Shown in pieces: positions 11,540-22,131 of a stretch of 64,000 nt of DNA. The notes beneath the pieces were generated by a model, which was given only the letters and a program-made list of their open reading frames with translations, did no database searches and had not been told where the DNA came from. The stretch covers positions 1,690,450 through 1,754,449 of the forward strand of contig CAXAMN010021361.1 of assembly GCA_963970005.1 (NCBI GenBank). The letters are read 5' to 3'. Position 1 is the stretch's first letter, and every line of letters starts with the position of its first letter. Source of the stretch: Durusdinium trenchii (Eukaryota > Sar > Dinophyceae > Suessiales > Symbiodiniaceae). The position numbers and the translations under genes were made by a program.

Positions 11540-11630
11540 CAGATCTCCGCGGATCGGAAGTGGATCGCACTGGGTCAGGAGGACTATGTCTATGTGCTGG
11601 GCCCCGAAGATCAGCTGGTGGACTCCAAAG
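11540..11630 (+). CDS. Copy B exon, WIAL...YVLGPED block
   Basis: Reads ISADRKWIALGQEDYVYVLG and continues to VDSK, ending AAAG|GTGGGT. It is the partner of 4439-4547 but uses GT where A uses GC. Upstream of TGGCAGATC the similarity to A ends, so the acceptor is uncertain. Confidence 0.5.
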
Positions 11631-12009
11631 GTGGGTCGTGGAGACAAACGCGGAGACAAACGCACCAGGATGGCCGCAGACCGAAGATACCGAATTCCCA
11701 AGAGGGACAGGGACTACGGAGAGCATGGTTTGGTGGGCAACATGTCAATTTTTAGTAGTAACAGTAAAAGAATGTGAACACATTTTTTAGTGAACTGTAC
11801 ATCTAGGTCGACCCGCCCCTGGATGGTGGAAAGCCTTGGTGTTTGGGGGTGAGGTGGCTTTTGCCAAGCAGCCGGTGTTTTAGGTTCCGGATGCGGTCCT
11901 TCCTCTATAGTAGCTTGGCCAAGCTCCGCATCGCCCATGGAGGCACAGGCTCCAACCGGTGCCACCATGCCGGCCGTTGGGTCAGTCGATTGCTCACCTC
12001 CGCTGGCAG

Positions 12010-12095
12010 GTGAGGCCTATCCCTTTGTTCCGGGCCAGGATTTGTTGCGGATCACCTTTCCGGAGGGCGACCCGAAGCAGGGCATTTTCTATCAG
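12010..12095 (+). CDS. Copy B exon, TFPEGDPKQG block
   Basis: Acceptor CTGGCAG|GT, in phase with 11630. It codes GEAYPFVPGQDLLRITFPEG followed by DPKQGIFYQ. Differences from copy A are largely silent. The 3' end is unresolved. Confidence 0.55.
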
Positions 12096-12407
12096 TCACT
12101 GGCTTCAAGGTTTTAGGATGTTTTAGGAGTTTAGTAAGGCATGGGAGCAGAATCGAACTTGACAAAGGAATTGGTTGTTTTGTTCGGAATTGACACAATC
12201 CTGCAGCAATACTCAGCTATTGTTTCGCTGTGAATATGTAGGTGCAATATTATGCAATATACTTTTGGCCCGAGGGCAATTTGACTCGTATTTCAATCCC
12301 CTATTTTTTGCGAAAACAATTCGATTGAAAGCCCAATCGAAAGAACCTGTTTCATCGTGGCCATGCAGCCAAACTGCTGGGATTGATTTGAATGAGCAGC
12401 AATCAAG

Positions 12408-12549
12408 GTACATGATGCGCAGAGTAGCGCAAAAGGGCGCTAATGGAGAAGTGGTGAAGACAGCTGCTTACCAAGATCTCTTGGAGCGAGTGCAACGCCC
12501 TGCGGTGGACGGCTGTTGTTACAACCTTTTCCTTTGCAACATCTCTGAT
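12408..12549 (+). CDS. Copy B exon, YMMR...FLCNISDD block
   Basis: 142 bp after TCAAG|G, same length as 5534-5675. It reads YMMRRVAQKGANGEVVKTAA, then LLERVQRP and CCYNLFLCNISD. If unspliced the frame stops at TGA 12556-12558; GAT|GA is the likely donor by analogy with copy A. Confidence 0.55.
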
Positions 12550-12815
12550 GATCCTTGACACTCAAGAAACCTTGAGCCGCTCATCAAACAGCTGAACTCC
12601 TGAACAGACGTTCAATTGGGGATTTTGTCCACTAATAAGGTCCAAAGTGTGGTAATAAATTGGAAATAACTTGTAATAATGTCAAGGGTTCATCAGACGA
12701 GAATTGCGACATCGCTCTCAGCTCTGCGCTTGAGAGCTTCCGGTCGATTGCACCTGTCACGCTGATGCCGAAAATGCTGCCCACGACCCAAAACCTTGGT
12801 GCTGTCGCAGCACAG

Positions 12816-12955
12816 CTCACGACTGTGAGGAGCAATACCCCTTGGTCTACGACGCTTTGGACGACCATCAGCTGCTAATTCCTGGCCCAGAAGAACTACC
12901 CAAAGAGATCCTGGATCTCATCGCCAACGAACCGGGATGGCCATCTTACAAGTGA
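12816..12955 (+). CDS. Copy B last visible exon, ...EPGWPSYK
   Basis: Contains HDCEEQYPLVYDALDDHQ, IPGPEELP and NEPGWPSYK, then AAG TGA GTA. As in copy A this is either the stop or a donor; here the donor reading GTGAGT is perfect. The phase of the acceptor (CACAG|C) was not reconciled with the previous exon. Confidence 0.5.
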
Positions 12956-14117
12956 GTAGCTATCTCCGGCGATCTTCGATTTGTTCGTTGTAAGTTGTAC
13001 AAGTTGCCTAGAGATTCCCCGAAAGTTGGGAATCTACTGTAGTTATTAGTTGTTAAGTACAGCCCTGGAACCATGCACAGCCTTTGTTGAAGTCTACGCG
13101 GTTGTTCCAATACATCATTGAGCTATTACAATGTGGTTGGTTGGGCAACATTAAACAATGTAGATTTGAATAAATGTGTTTCAGGCGGTTGCAGGTTCCA
13201 GGGCAACATTTCATTGTAGCAGGTTGTAAGAAGCTTCACTGGAGTTAGTGGAGGGATCTGGAGGGGTGTTAACATGTTGGGTCTTTCGCAGGTCTCCCAT
13301 GGTTTCCCTAATTTTTTGAATGCCCACATGCTCTTCAGCAGAAATCCTGGTTTGCAGCCACCCTCCATGATTCGCAACAGTCCGACATGATTCGCAGATC
13401 CGAGCTTGAAAGATAAGCGGAAAAAGACGATCCGGTGGTTGGGGTTGGGGCAAGTGAAATGCGGGAGGCCTTTGGAGTAGCTGAGTAGCATGTTTTGGTT
13501 TTGTTGGATGTTGTTGGTGGTCTTCATCCATGCACAGCTTGGGTATTTCACCCATTGCCCTGTTGGTTGCCCAGGAGGTATCAATGCCAACACACACCGT
13601 GATGCACATGGAGAATTCCCCCCCTCAAATGAAAAGGGTTTTGAGGGTCTGGACCCCTCCTACTATGGAGGGGCTAATGGCGGGTCCAAGGATTCATAGG
13701 GTAAGGGATAATCTACCGCACCAACGAAGTGGGACCCCCCGGAATGCGAATCCACCCTGATCGCCGAACACCGTTTCGTGAGACAATAATCCTTGCTGCA
13801 CGGGAATAAGAAGCATGGCAGAGAGACATATTTGCACAACAAATATATAATGTTATAATATAATATAATATATATGATATAATATGATATTATGTAATAC
13901 AATGTAATACAATATCTTACATAATTACTGTAATCTTTCAGCTTCTTATGTGTCTGACAGGGATGGTCAAAGGGACACCCAGGGCGCCACCTGGAATGGT
14001 GAACGGCTCTTGCATGCGGTTGTGATATTTTGAGTTGCTCCAGATTTGGGTTCAGGGTCTTTGGGGTTACTCTTCCATAAACGGATGGCACGGTGGTGGC
14101 CCACTTCTGTCCACATC
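12956..14117. other. No gene seen; AT-rich tract
   Basis: No open frame with splice borders and coding bias. A 13846-13920 stretch is almost pure A/T with TATAATATAA-like near-repeats. A frame at 13490-13760 is open on + but lacks coding bias. Confidence 0.5.
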
Positions 14118-14218
14118 CTCTTTCTTCGCCAGGCCGAAAAGGAGAACCGAGCCGTCGCCGCTCTCCCGGACGACCGAGTCAGTCTGAACTGCCGTGGAGC
14201 CTTTTAAGGCCGCGGAGC
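14118..14218 (-). CDS. Isolated exon candidate, minus strand (unidentified)
   Basis: On the minus strand a strong acceptor (GCTGTTTTTTCAG|G) opens 101 bp that end AAAGAG|GA. The frame is rich in G/C third positions and reads SAALKGSTAVQTDSVVRESG, then VLLFGLAKKE. It starts with two bases of a split codon and ends in phase 0. The product is unknown and no neighbouring exon could be attached. Confidence 0.4.
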
Positions 14219-17200
14219 CTGAAAAAACAGCGGCAGTGACGCTCGGTGGCTCTTTGGGTGTCACGGTGTGATGTGGGGTGCAAAATGGTACCGCAAGTGG
14301 TACCACACGTGTGCGGCCCAGAAATCTGCGGAGACCCAAGTTTGTAGGGGGATTGAACTGGGATTTTGCGTTGGAGGGTTTGAGATGGAACAAGTGTGAT
14401 CGCGTGCAAGTTTGTGCAAGTTTGGCTTGTTTGTGCGAAGATCTCCAAAGCCATCCGCAGCCATACTAGTTCAAGATCCCGACGACTACCCCGGTATCGA
14501 ACCTCTTACCATCCGGTATCGAACTTTCTTTGCCAGGAGCCAGGAGCGGTCAGCTTGGGGCTGGGATCGGAAGTGAACCCTTCGAACAGATACCGGGTTT
14601 CCCCGAACTTTGAGGCTTTGGTCCCTTGAGCCCATATGAGCCCATGTGCCAGTCAGATACCGGATCTTCACTGGGTCATGTTACGCTTTGGGAAGAGTAG
14701 AGAGCCGTGTGCCTGGCATGAAAATCAGCCAAGAAGGGTCCCATTTCGGGCTTAGATTTGGTACTGGTACTTTCTCTGAAGAACATCCCCGTTAAATGTC
14801 CTTTCTATAATGACGGGCCTTGAGGCCACTACTTCAGGCAGACAAAAGTTTATGCGTGTTAACCATGTTCAAAAAACAAGCTTTCCGGTGTGAAAAATGA
14901 CCGCCCACACGGCCCCAGGCCCCAGGTATCTCAATGTAGGATTCTAGGGGGTAAGGGTTGACATGAGTTTGTGTCTCAAGAAGCGCAACTTTTGTTTGGC
15001 CAGTGTATAGAGCTACCATTTTAGTAGCAACATCATATTTTGAGCCTACAAAATGGTTGCACCTTTTACTTTCTACGTTTTTTTAGAAGGTGTTTTTTAA
15101 GGCTCACAGGGCATCACGGGGCACCATGCATTTGGTAGGTAAACAAGTGAGATCAAGGCCCAGGATAATAGTATGTTTTTCTGAATTCGACATGTCATTA
15201 TGTAAGAACACAAGTTGAATAGTTGATCGTGTAAATACTTTCTGGATATATGACTCAAGTGTGCACGAAGTATTTTGTATGAATCTTAAAGATTCTTAAC
15301 ACATTTTGCAAAGATGTTTAGGTATATACATGACTTAAGTGTGGAAGGGCATGTTGTAAAAAATGCAAGAAACGCATCCCCGTCACAATTTCCTCTACGA
15401 TATCAATCGAAATGGTTTGGCGGTCAACATCGTCATGTTTTGATTCCATCCCCGTTAACATATAGGCATGGGGTTGAGACAGTCATTTTGTAGTAATGAG
15501 GCCTTAAAAATGAGGGCTCTACAAAATGAGGCCTTGAAAAACAGTCTCCAAAATGATAGGCAAACATAGCCACATAGCTATGAAAAAGCCTAGTATATAA
15601 ATGAGGGCCTCAATTGTATTTTGATCGAGGGGGCTCATTTTGATGCCTAGGCTCATTTTGTAGACAAGATTTATATGATTTCATTTTGTAGACTATTCAG
15701 ATGCCACGAATACAAGTGGACTAGGTGTTCAAAACTACCTAACTACATCATCCCCATTGCTACCGACTACTGAGGTTCACTCCTTTTTTTCAAATTTGGC
15801 AATCTAAAATGACTGGTAAGACTTAAAGACCTATACCTTTTTTGAAGTGCCAAAAGAAAACCACTTTCTGTCGTGACTGGCTAATTTCACTGGCTAATTT
15901 GACCGTGCAAAAGAGTAGCTTTACCACACCACCCGGTCCGCCAGCCCGAGCAGCAGGACTCGCATCTGGCCTACTCATGCCTCGTGGCTCGGGCTGAAGG
16001 ATTTGGCAGCCCAGGGATACAGTAAATCCTATCAGCGCCAAAATGCTCATTTTTAGGCATCCTCTCCAGGATAGGCAGATTGTTGTGGTGTTGTCGTTTG
16101 TGGTGTTTGTCGTGTTTGGCAGATCTCACGAAACAACACTCGCGGCTTGAGCCGTGCGTTGGAGCGATGGATGCCTTGGAGCGATGGAGTGGTGGTTTTC
16201 ACCATGTTTTTTCCCAGAAACAACATCCAGTCTCGACCCGACCCAGGTCTTCCACATAAAACAGGGTGGATCGACTGCACATGGTCACCCCAGATGTTGG
16301 GTCCAAGATGGTCCAAGTGTGAAGGACTTGACCCCTGACAGGACCGGACATCGTTGGGAGATCAAAGAGATGGGTTACAGAGAAAACGGGTTTATATATA
16401 TATATATGCATTTGCAAATATCCGAGATCTATGGGCTGGCGGATGTGTGTTCATCTATACAACATCCTGCAGGACATTTAATTATTCGTTTGCGCTTCCA
16501 AGTTTTCCTATGTGAGAGCGCTATATACTTGGGCATTGCTACTTGAAGAGGACTGATAGGAGCTCCGGTTTTAATTTGAGTTCTCTTTGTTTACGATATG
16601 TACGCAGTAGTACTGTGGGACATTTTGCATGACAAGACAATCGCTAAGTTTACAAATCTGGTTGTAGGATGCAAATTCTGTCATGCAGGCTTTGAGCTGA
16701 ACATCGACAATCGCAAGGGTCAGCAGAACGTCTACCGAACATGTCTATATGGAATTCTATGGATGGGGTTGTAATGGTCAGATGTGTGGTGAAGTCATGT
16801 CGAAGTGTTCCGTGGGGACTTGAGATGTGGTGGAATGTAGTGGGCTGATTGGTGGTATGGCATGGCTATTTTTTTGGATTGATGCCAGGGGCACTATAAG
16901 TGCCACCCTTTCCTTTTTCCAACAAACATGGAAGTGGACAATGGCTCCAACAAGGGGCCCCGTCCACTTCCAGGCTTCAAACCAAAGGGAGATGAGCTAT
17001 GCAGAGCTCCGAACATCCGCCAGTTTTGATCTCCACCAAGGCATGCAACTCAAACTTGACTCGATTCCGTCCGCCATGTGCGGAATTGGCAAGATGGACG
17101 CACGCAGCAAGTGTATCCTTCTTGCAGCCTCTTGGGAGAACTGCTGGGGATGGTCGTTTGATAGCCTTGCTGAGTGAAGCCTGCTGAGATTTGGTTTGCT

Positions 17201-17824
17201 GCTTAGGATCAAACATTCTTTGACACAGACCCACAAGTTAAAGGGAGTTTCCTGAAAGTGCTTGGTCATTGGCCATTTTGTTGATGTGTTGAATGGACGC
17301 CATGAGAACTCAACAGATGGCCTGGTAGTGGCCCAGCGAAAACGATTGAAGTTCGACACATCGGTCCAACTGGGGAACCCTGTCCTCTTCAGGGCCGCTG
17401 TTGGCAGGGGAACCCGCCGAGGCTCTGGCCATCTCGGGAGATGGCTGATGATCAACCCTCTGTGTGAAGCTGTTCGAGAGAGAGAGAGAGAGAATATACC
17501 TGGTGAAGCATGAGTCATCTCAGTCAAATTCGATGCAAACTCAACTGGAACTTTCACTGTTGGAGTCAGCAAAGCTTCACAAAACTTCCAGATTCAAAAA
17601 GGCGCCTCTCCTAGAATTTGGAGGTGGATTTTTGACGAGAACAGTTCAAGTGGTCTGTGGACATGGAGGTGTTGGGCAGAGTATTGCCACTAGAGCATAG
17701 GTTCGACAAAAACTTTGTATATGTCCAAGTGAACATTACAGTAATGGTAGTTGCAACTATCGAACCTTTGTTTGATCATTCATCCCATGCTATTGACATC
17801 ATCCGATACCATGATTATATAGAG
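14219..17824. other. Mostly non-coding; short inverted motifs
   Basis: No convincing gene. 14490-14533 holds two CCGGTATCGAAC(C/T)T motifs 22-23 bp apart. 15485-15700 holds inverted copies of CTACAAAATGAG and CTCATTTTGTAG. 16394-16410 is a TA run. Opposed open frames at 16960-17177 (+) and 16997-17572 (-) have lengths expected by chance and no clear coding bias. Confidence 0.5.
17472..17493. repeat. (GA)n microsatellite
   Basis: About ten GA units after TTCGA. Confidence 0.85.
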
Positions 17825-17971
17825 GTGTTTTGTCTCCGACCATTTCGTCGTTCGTCACGACAAGTGCACCAAGGCCATCCTTACCGCTGTCCTTCCCTTG
17901 GAGATCCATCATTTGATGGCCGCTGTCTTGGGAGCGGCCCGGGACCTCAGAACTCCATACCCGCTCAGCAG
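17825..17971 (+). CDS. Isolated exon candidate (unidentified)
   Basis: 147 bp between ATAGAG|G and AGCAG|GT, with strong G/C third-position bias. It reads CFVSDHFVVRHDKCTKAILT and continues to LPLEIHHLMAAVLGAARD, an amphipathic, helical-looking peptide. It starts with the third base of a split codon and ends in phase 2. It could belong to the upstream part of the gene at 22.0 kb or to a separate gene. Confidence 0.45.
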
Positions 17972-18370
17972 GTTCAAGCCTTCCTAATTCGTCAAGGGTG
18001 AATCTCGATGACCAGGTACACATGGGAGGTGATCAACCCGAGTTTAAGGGCCATTCCCATTCTCATCATTTTGGGAAATGTTTTGGACCTGCGACCACGG
18101 TGGAACTGTGCAACCAAGGTTGATCCACTTTTCTCCAGCCTAGGCCCCAACTCTTCATTACCCCTTGAAATCCAGCCCTGGGGAAGGGCCCATGCGCCCA
18201 CAAGCTTTCGACATTTACTCCTTTTTTGCATCGTTCAATATGGTTGAGGAAACTCCTGCAGCGCTTGGAGCGGACCCAAGCCTATATATGCCTATTATAT
18301 TTATGCAATACTGTGCTATTGGATTAAAACATTGTCTTTATACACATGGTTTCGTGCAGTTGTTCTTTTC

Positions 18371-18532
18371 CGTTGGATCCAGTCCATGAATAGCTGCAGA
18401 TCACTGGGCTGCCAGGCAGGGTATATGTTCATGCAGTGGTTGGAGCCCACGGTGAAGCGCCAGCCAGAGGCCGTTCCGCGGGGCGTTCGCCGCCAAAGGA
18501 TGTAGTTACTGTTGTGGATGGACATGAGAGTG
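18371..18532 (-). CDS. Isolated exon candidate, minus strand (unidentified)
   Basis: On the minus strand, acceptor GAACCAG|C and a GA donor after CAACG enclose 162 bp. The frame has high G/C third positions, reads MSIHNSNYILWRRTPRGTAS and continues to GWRFTVGSNHCMNIYPAWQP. Trp-rich; no family recognised. It is opposite in strand to its nearest exon neighbours. Confidence 0.4.
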
Positions 18533-18847
18533 CTGGTTCAGTAGGGATGAAGCTGACATGCTAGGTCTTAGAAGACCAGGCCCACTCCATGCCATTCAAC
18601 AAGGAACTGGTCCACCTTTCTAGAACTTGCTTCGCATCAACTGTGGAACCCTGCCAGCCTGGGGTGAAACAGGGTTGCTCAGGGTTCATTTCGTTGGCCG
18701 ACCATATTGTATCATATTGCTGCAGACATATGGTCCAGCTTTTGCTTCTGTGGCAACATGCACTGGGCCCCACTTCAAGCAGTCCTTTCTTAGCCAAATT
18801 GCCTCTCATTAGCCACCACTTTCTCATTCACTGACCACCTTGCATGA

Positions 18848-18912
18848 ATATATATATATAACATATAGTAATATATATAATAGAATACAGTATAATATAT
18901 ATATATATATGT
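18848..18912. repeat. AT-rich palindromic tract
   Basis: ATATAT runs flank a TAATATATAATAGAATAC centre; the stretch is nearly self-complementary. Confidence 0.75.
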
Positions 18913-19228
18913 TAGTTTACTAGCCAACTCTATAGCCACTTCAATTGTTTTGTTTGCCTCCATGTCATGTCCATTCTTTGGAAAGGTTTCAATCCCCGCC
19001 AAAAGGTCATGATCGCCAGAGTCGCCATCTTGTCAACCCCCACTGGATGTGGCACCCAAACAGGTTGATTGCAAGGGAAGGACACTGGTGGATTTCCTCA
19101 TTTCCCTTCCTAGGCCACAACTTTTGTGGTTCAGTACATTTCAGTACCCTCAAAACTTAAACCATCGGGAAAAGTATGGAAAAGTGAAGTAAGGACCATC
19201 CTTTCCATACTTCTGGCCTTGGTGCCAG

Positions 19229-19349
19229 GGCGCTCCTCCGCGCCGACCCTACACGGAGAAGCCAAGTTCCCGTCTGGCTTCTTCGGCCGCGCGCGGGAAC
19301 TCCTGGGAGGAGCGCCGGAGCCGAGGCGCGACGAGCGGGTGCGAAAGCG
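19229..19349 (+). CDS. Isolated exon candidate, Arg-rich (unidentified)
   Basis: 121 bp from GTGCCAG|G to AAAGCG|GT with strong G/C third-position bias. It reads RSSAPTLHGEAKFPSGFFGR then ARELLGGAPEPRRDE. The opposite strand is also open and shows a YADD motif, but its third positions are less biased, so the plus strand is preferred. Confidence 0.35.
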
Positions 19350-22020
19350 GTGCGAAAAAACGCATCCAACACGAGGGACAGGTCGTCAGCATAATCCATT
19401 GCAGCAGCGCCCTCCAAGTCTCTTTGCTCAGTGAAATTCAAGCCGCAGATGGCCTGATGAAAGCTGCTGAGAGGTGCACATAGTGTAATACACGGTAGTA
19501 GTATATAGAGTGTATATATATATATACACATTTGGATAGATATCCCAAGTCTCTTGGTTGTGTTGCATCGAAACACACTGGTTTGTCATACATGGTGCAA
19601 AGAACAGAAGAAAACAACACAGATGTCATTAACATAGCGAGTGGCAGCAATTGGTTCACGGAGGCGCATCGCAGGTGGGTAGTGTTGACCCAATGCGCTT
19701 CAGAAACATCCAATATAGCCTAGCAGATGCACGCTTAGACAAAACACCACCGATAGGGAGGAGTGGTGTTCGCAGCGCGCAGGTCACTGACGGCAGAGAA
19801 CAGGTCATGTGCTTCAAACCCTTTACCCCAGGGCCTGCTTCAAGTCCTCGGGCTCTTGATTTGTAAAGCCGCTTGCATGGATGCGCGGCCCAGCTTGCCA
19901 CACATCGGCAGCATGCGTGGCAATCTTTCAAGCAAGCTCGACAAATGCCACTGTTGAAATACTTGGACTTGACATCGGCATACATGTACGCCAGCTTCCA
20001 TTTCTTCCACCTACATGCTTGCAAGTATGGCCGGGGACAACCTAGCAATGTGAGCGCAACCCGGTACTTCTGCTTACATGTCCACCGCGCAACTCTTGGA
20101 ACCCCGCGCCCAACGGTCGGCCTCTTGGTTTGCTCTTTGTGCGAGTGGCAGTTCACTGCAACCCCCAGCACTGCTCACAAGCTGATGGATTCGCGCCCCA
20201 TATCGTTTTAGTATGTTTTACATGCACAGGTCGGGACGAGCAGTGAAACAGACGAAGTCGAGGGGGCCAGCTTGATCAGTCAGTGGGACAAGTTGTGCTT
20301 TCGTTCACTTGCCAAGATCGGCTCCGTTCATGAAGAACACTTAGCGAAAAACAGACTCGTGATCGACCACTCCGCCAAGACCTGGCAGCAAGACTCGTTC
20401 CTAATGGCGGATCATCGGAGATTTGTCAGTGAGATGCTTTGTGGGTATCAGATATCACATAGTGAAAGCTTTCGGCGGGGCCTCCTGCCGCCTGCCGCCA
20501 AGCCGGCTGGCTTTGCTATGTCTCACGTTATTTTTGCGTTTGGTGGACTGGCTACCAAGGGCTTTGACCGTGGACAGCTCCTCAACCCCGACAACCCATA
20601 TGCACAAGGCACCAGGGGACATGCTTAAAGAATCTTAAAGATAAATTTATGCAAGAACTTCGCATGGCTGGCAGAGCTCCTGATTGAACTCAAGTCACGC
20701 AAATGCTCATAAAATCAGGACATGGGTGCTAGCAAGGTGCATGTCCATGCACGGCGGTTGCAGGCTGTGCTACCAAGGTAACAGCGACACAAAGAGCACA
20801 ACAAGTACAAGTAAACTAAGTAAGCCTGCTGGGGCTTTGGACTTGCAATTGACCTAGGTGGCCAGAAGGTCTACAACATGCGACAAGTTGTCAAATCCAT
20901 GCCGGTGACCTTTTTCGTTTCTACACCAAGAGCCCAGTTTATCATGGCGTGTGTTACAAGGCTCGGCTGGTGCGCAAGTTCTTTGGCCGACAGCGGGTCA
21001 TCACACGCACAGCATGCAAGGGCGACACGACGCAGATTGCATGTGTCAACACTGTGCTCACTACTGACATGTCCAGGAATGAAGCCTGCAATGCACACCA
21101 AACGCGGTTTACAACGACATCTTCCGGCAAGGGTTCCCAATCCACAACCAAATTTGATATGTCAGGCAAGCAAGGTCTTGCACGTGCAGTCCTATGCCGG
21201 TGCTGTTGTGCCAAATCAACTTCATGAGGGGTCAGACTTTCGCACCCTACTGCAACAAGCCGCAACAATAAGCGGAGCTTGAACTTCTGCAACACGCAGA
21301 GAAACACATGCCACAACCAAGCTTTGAACTGCAAGAATCTACGGACGCATGCCCTACGCAATCTGCGACGAAGTGCTCGTTGAGCTGGTCTTCTCCCCCT
21401 TGTGTGTTTTCACGGGTTTTGGGCCAGCCTAGGTTCAGTCTCTTCCACTGTAAATAGATGTAAATAGTGTATACAATGTGATACAATGTGTTTTTTGTTT
21501 GCAACATTTTACAAAGCAAGGTTAGCCGAGATTAGGGCCAGGCTGTTGGCCGGGCCAAAAAGGTTCAGGAGGTTCAGGACAGATTAGGTGGGGATGATGT
21601 GTTATGCCGCGACCATGGCCCTCAAGCAAGGTCCGGTCAACAACACGGTGGACAATTTCAATCACAAAACAAAGAGAAACTGATGCAATCTTTTCTCCAG
21701 ACTGCAGCCGCTGATCACTGGTTTCGAGCTCGTGCCAGCTTCAGCAACACTGCGTGGAGAACTGCAGTGTAGTCTTTGAACCTCTGATCACCTTGGTGAA
21801 TTAAATGCCTTCGGCCTGGGAATCATGAAGCACAAAAGAACAACAACACAACCAATCAGGGCCATAAAGGAAGGCTTTGCACATTGGAGCAACAAATCGA
21901 TGGCACAACATTTGGATAAGATACACAGCAGTATACGCAGCATACACACACATTGTGTCATGTTGGCGCGCCAAAACCGCACATGGTTCGGACCTCATCC
22001 GTCGCTGCAGCGGACTTCAG
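19350..22020. other. No certain gene; long compositionally distinct stretch
   Basis: Between 19.8 and 21.3 kb both strands are open for long runs (minus 19656-20171; plus 20857-21227, with YHGVCYKARLVRKFFGRQRV) and CATG/TGCA words are common. This could be a decayed element or part of a gene, but no diagnostic motif was found. Nothing else of note was seen between 21.3 and 22.0 kb. Confidence 0.35.
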
Positions 22021-22131
22021 GTTTCACTGCAGCGGAGGACCAGAAGTGGAGTGCTCTCCGAGCGGTGCCCGCTGCTCCGTGTCTGGGTTTCAATCTTGTG
22101 AAGCGCGACAGGGCAGCTCGGGTGGCTGGAG
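22021..22131 (+). CDS. Nucleotidyltransferase gene, upstream exon
   Basis: Acceptor ACTTCAG|G, donor GGAG|GT. It reads FTAAEDQKWSALRAVPAAPC followed by LGFNLVKRDRAARVAG. Phase 1 at its end fits 22570. Membership in the gene rests on phase and strand only. Confidence 0.5.

Larger units (their letters stand above)
8342..12955 (+). pseudogene. Unidentified multi-exon gene, copy B (probably decayed or chimeric)
   Basis: Paralogue of the gene at 438-6344. Recognisable exons: 8342-8416, about 8866-8997, 9750-9869, 10383-10464, 10874-about 10945, about 11540-11630, 12010-about 12095, 12408-12549 and 12816-12951. Exon 9750-9869 has an in-frame TGA at 9780-9782 where copy A has CGA. The exon equivalent to 3772-3811 is missing, and no partner for the 4254 micro-exon was found. 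The 3' exons remain open and protein-like (YVLGPED, FPEGDPKQG, FLCNISDDP, EPGWPSYK), so the 3' half may still be, or recently have been, under selection. It might be expressed from a different 5' end. The product is unknown. Confidence 0.5.

Noticed and set aside
16997..17572. 191-codon minus frame
   Set aside because: About one frame of this length is expected by chance in the window; no codon bias and no motif.
19250..19430. YADD motif (MDYADDLSLVL) on the minus strand, suggesting a LINE reverse transcriptase
   Set aside because: No other reverse transcriptase block lies up- or downstream, and the opposite strand has stronger third-position bias and a clean exon with AG|G and GT borders.
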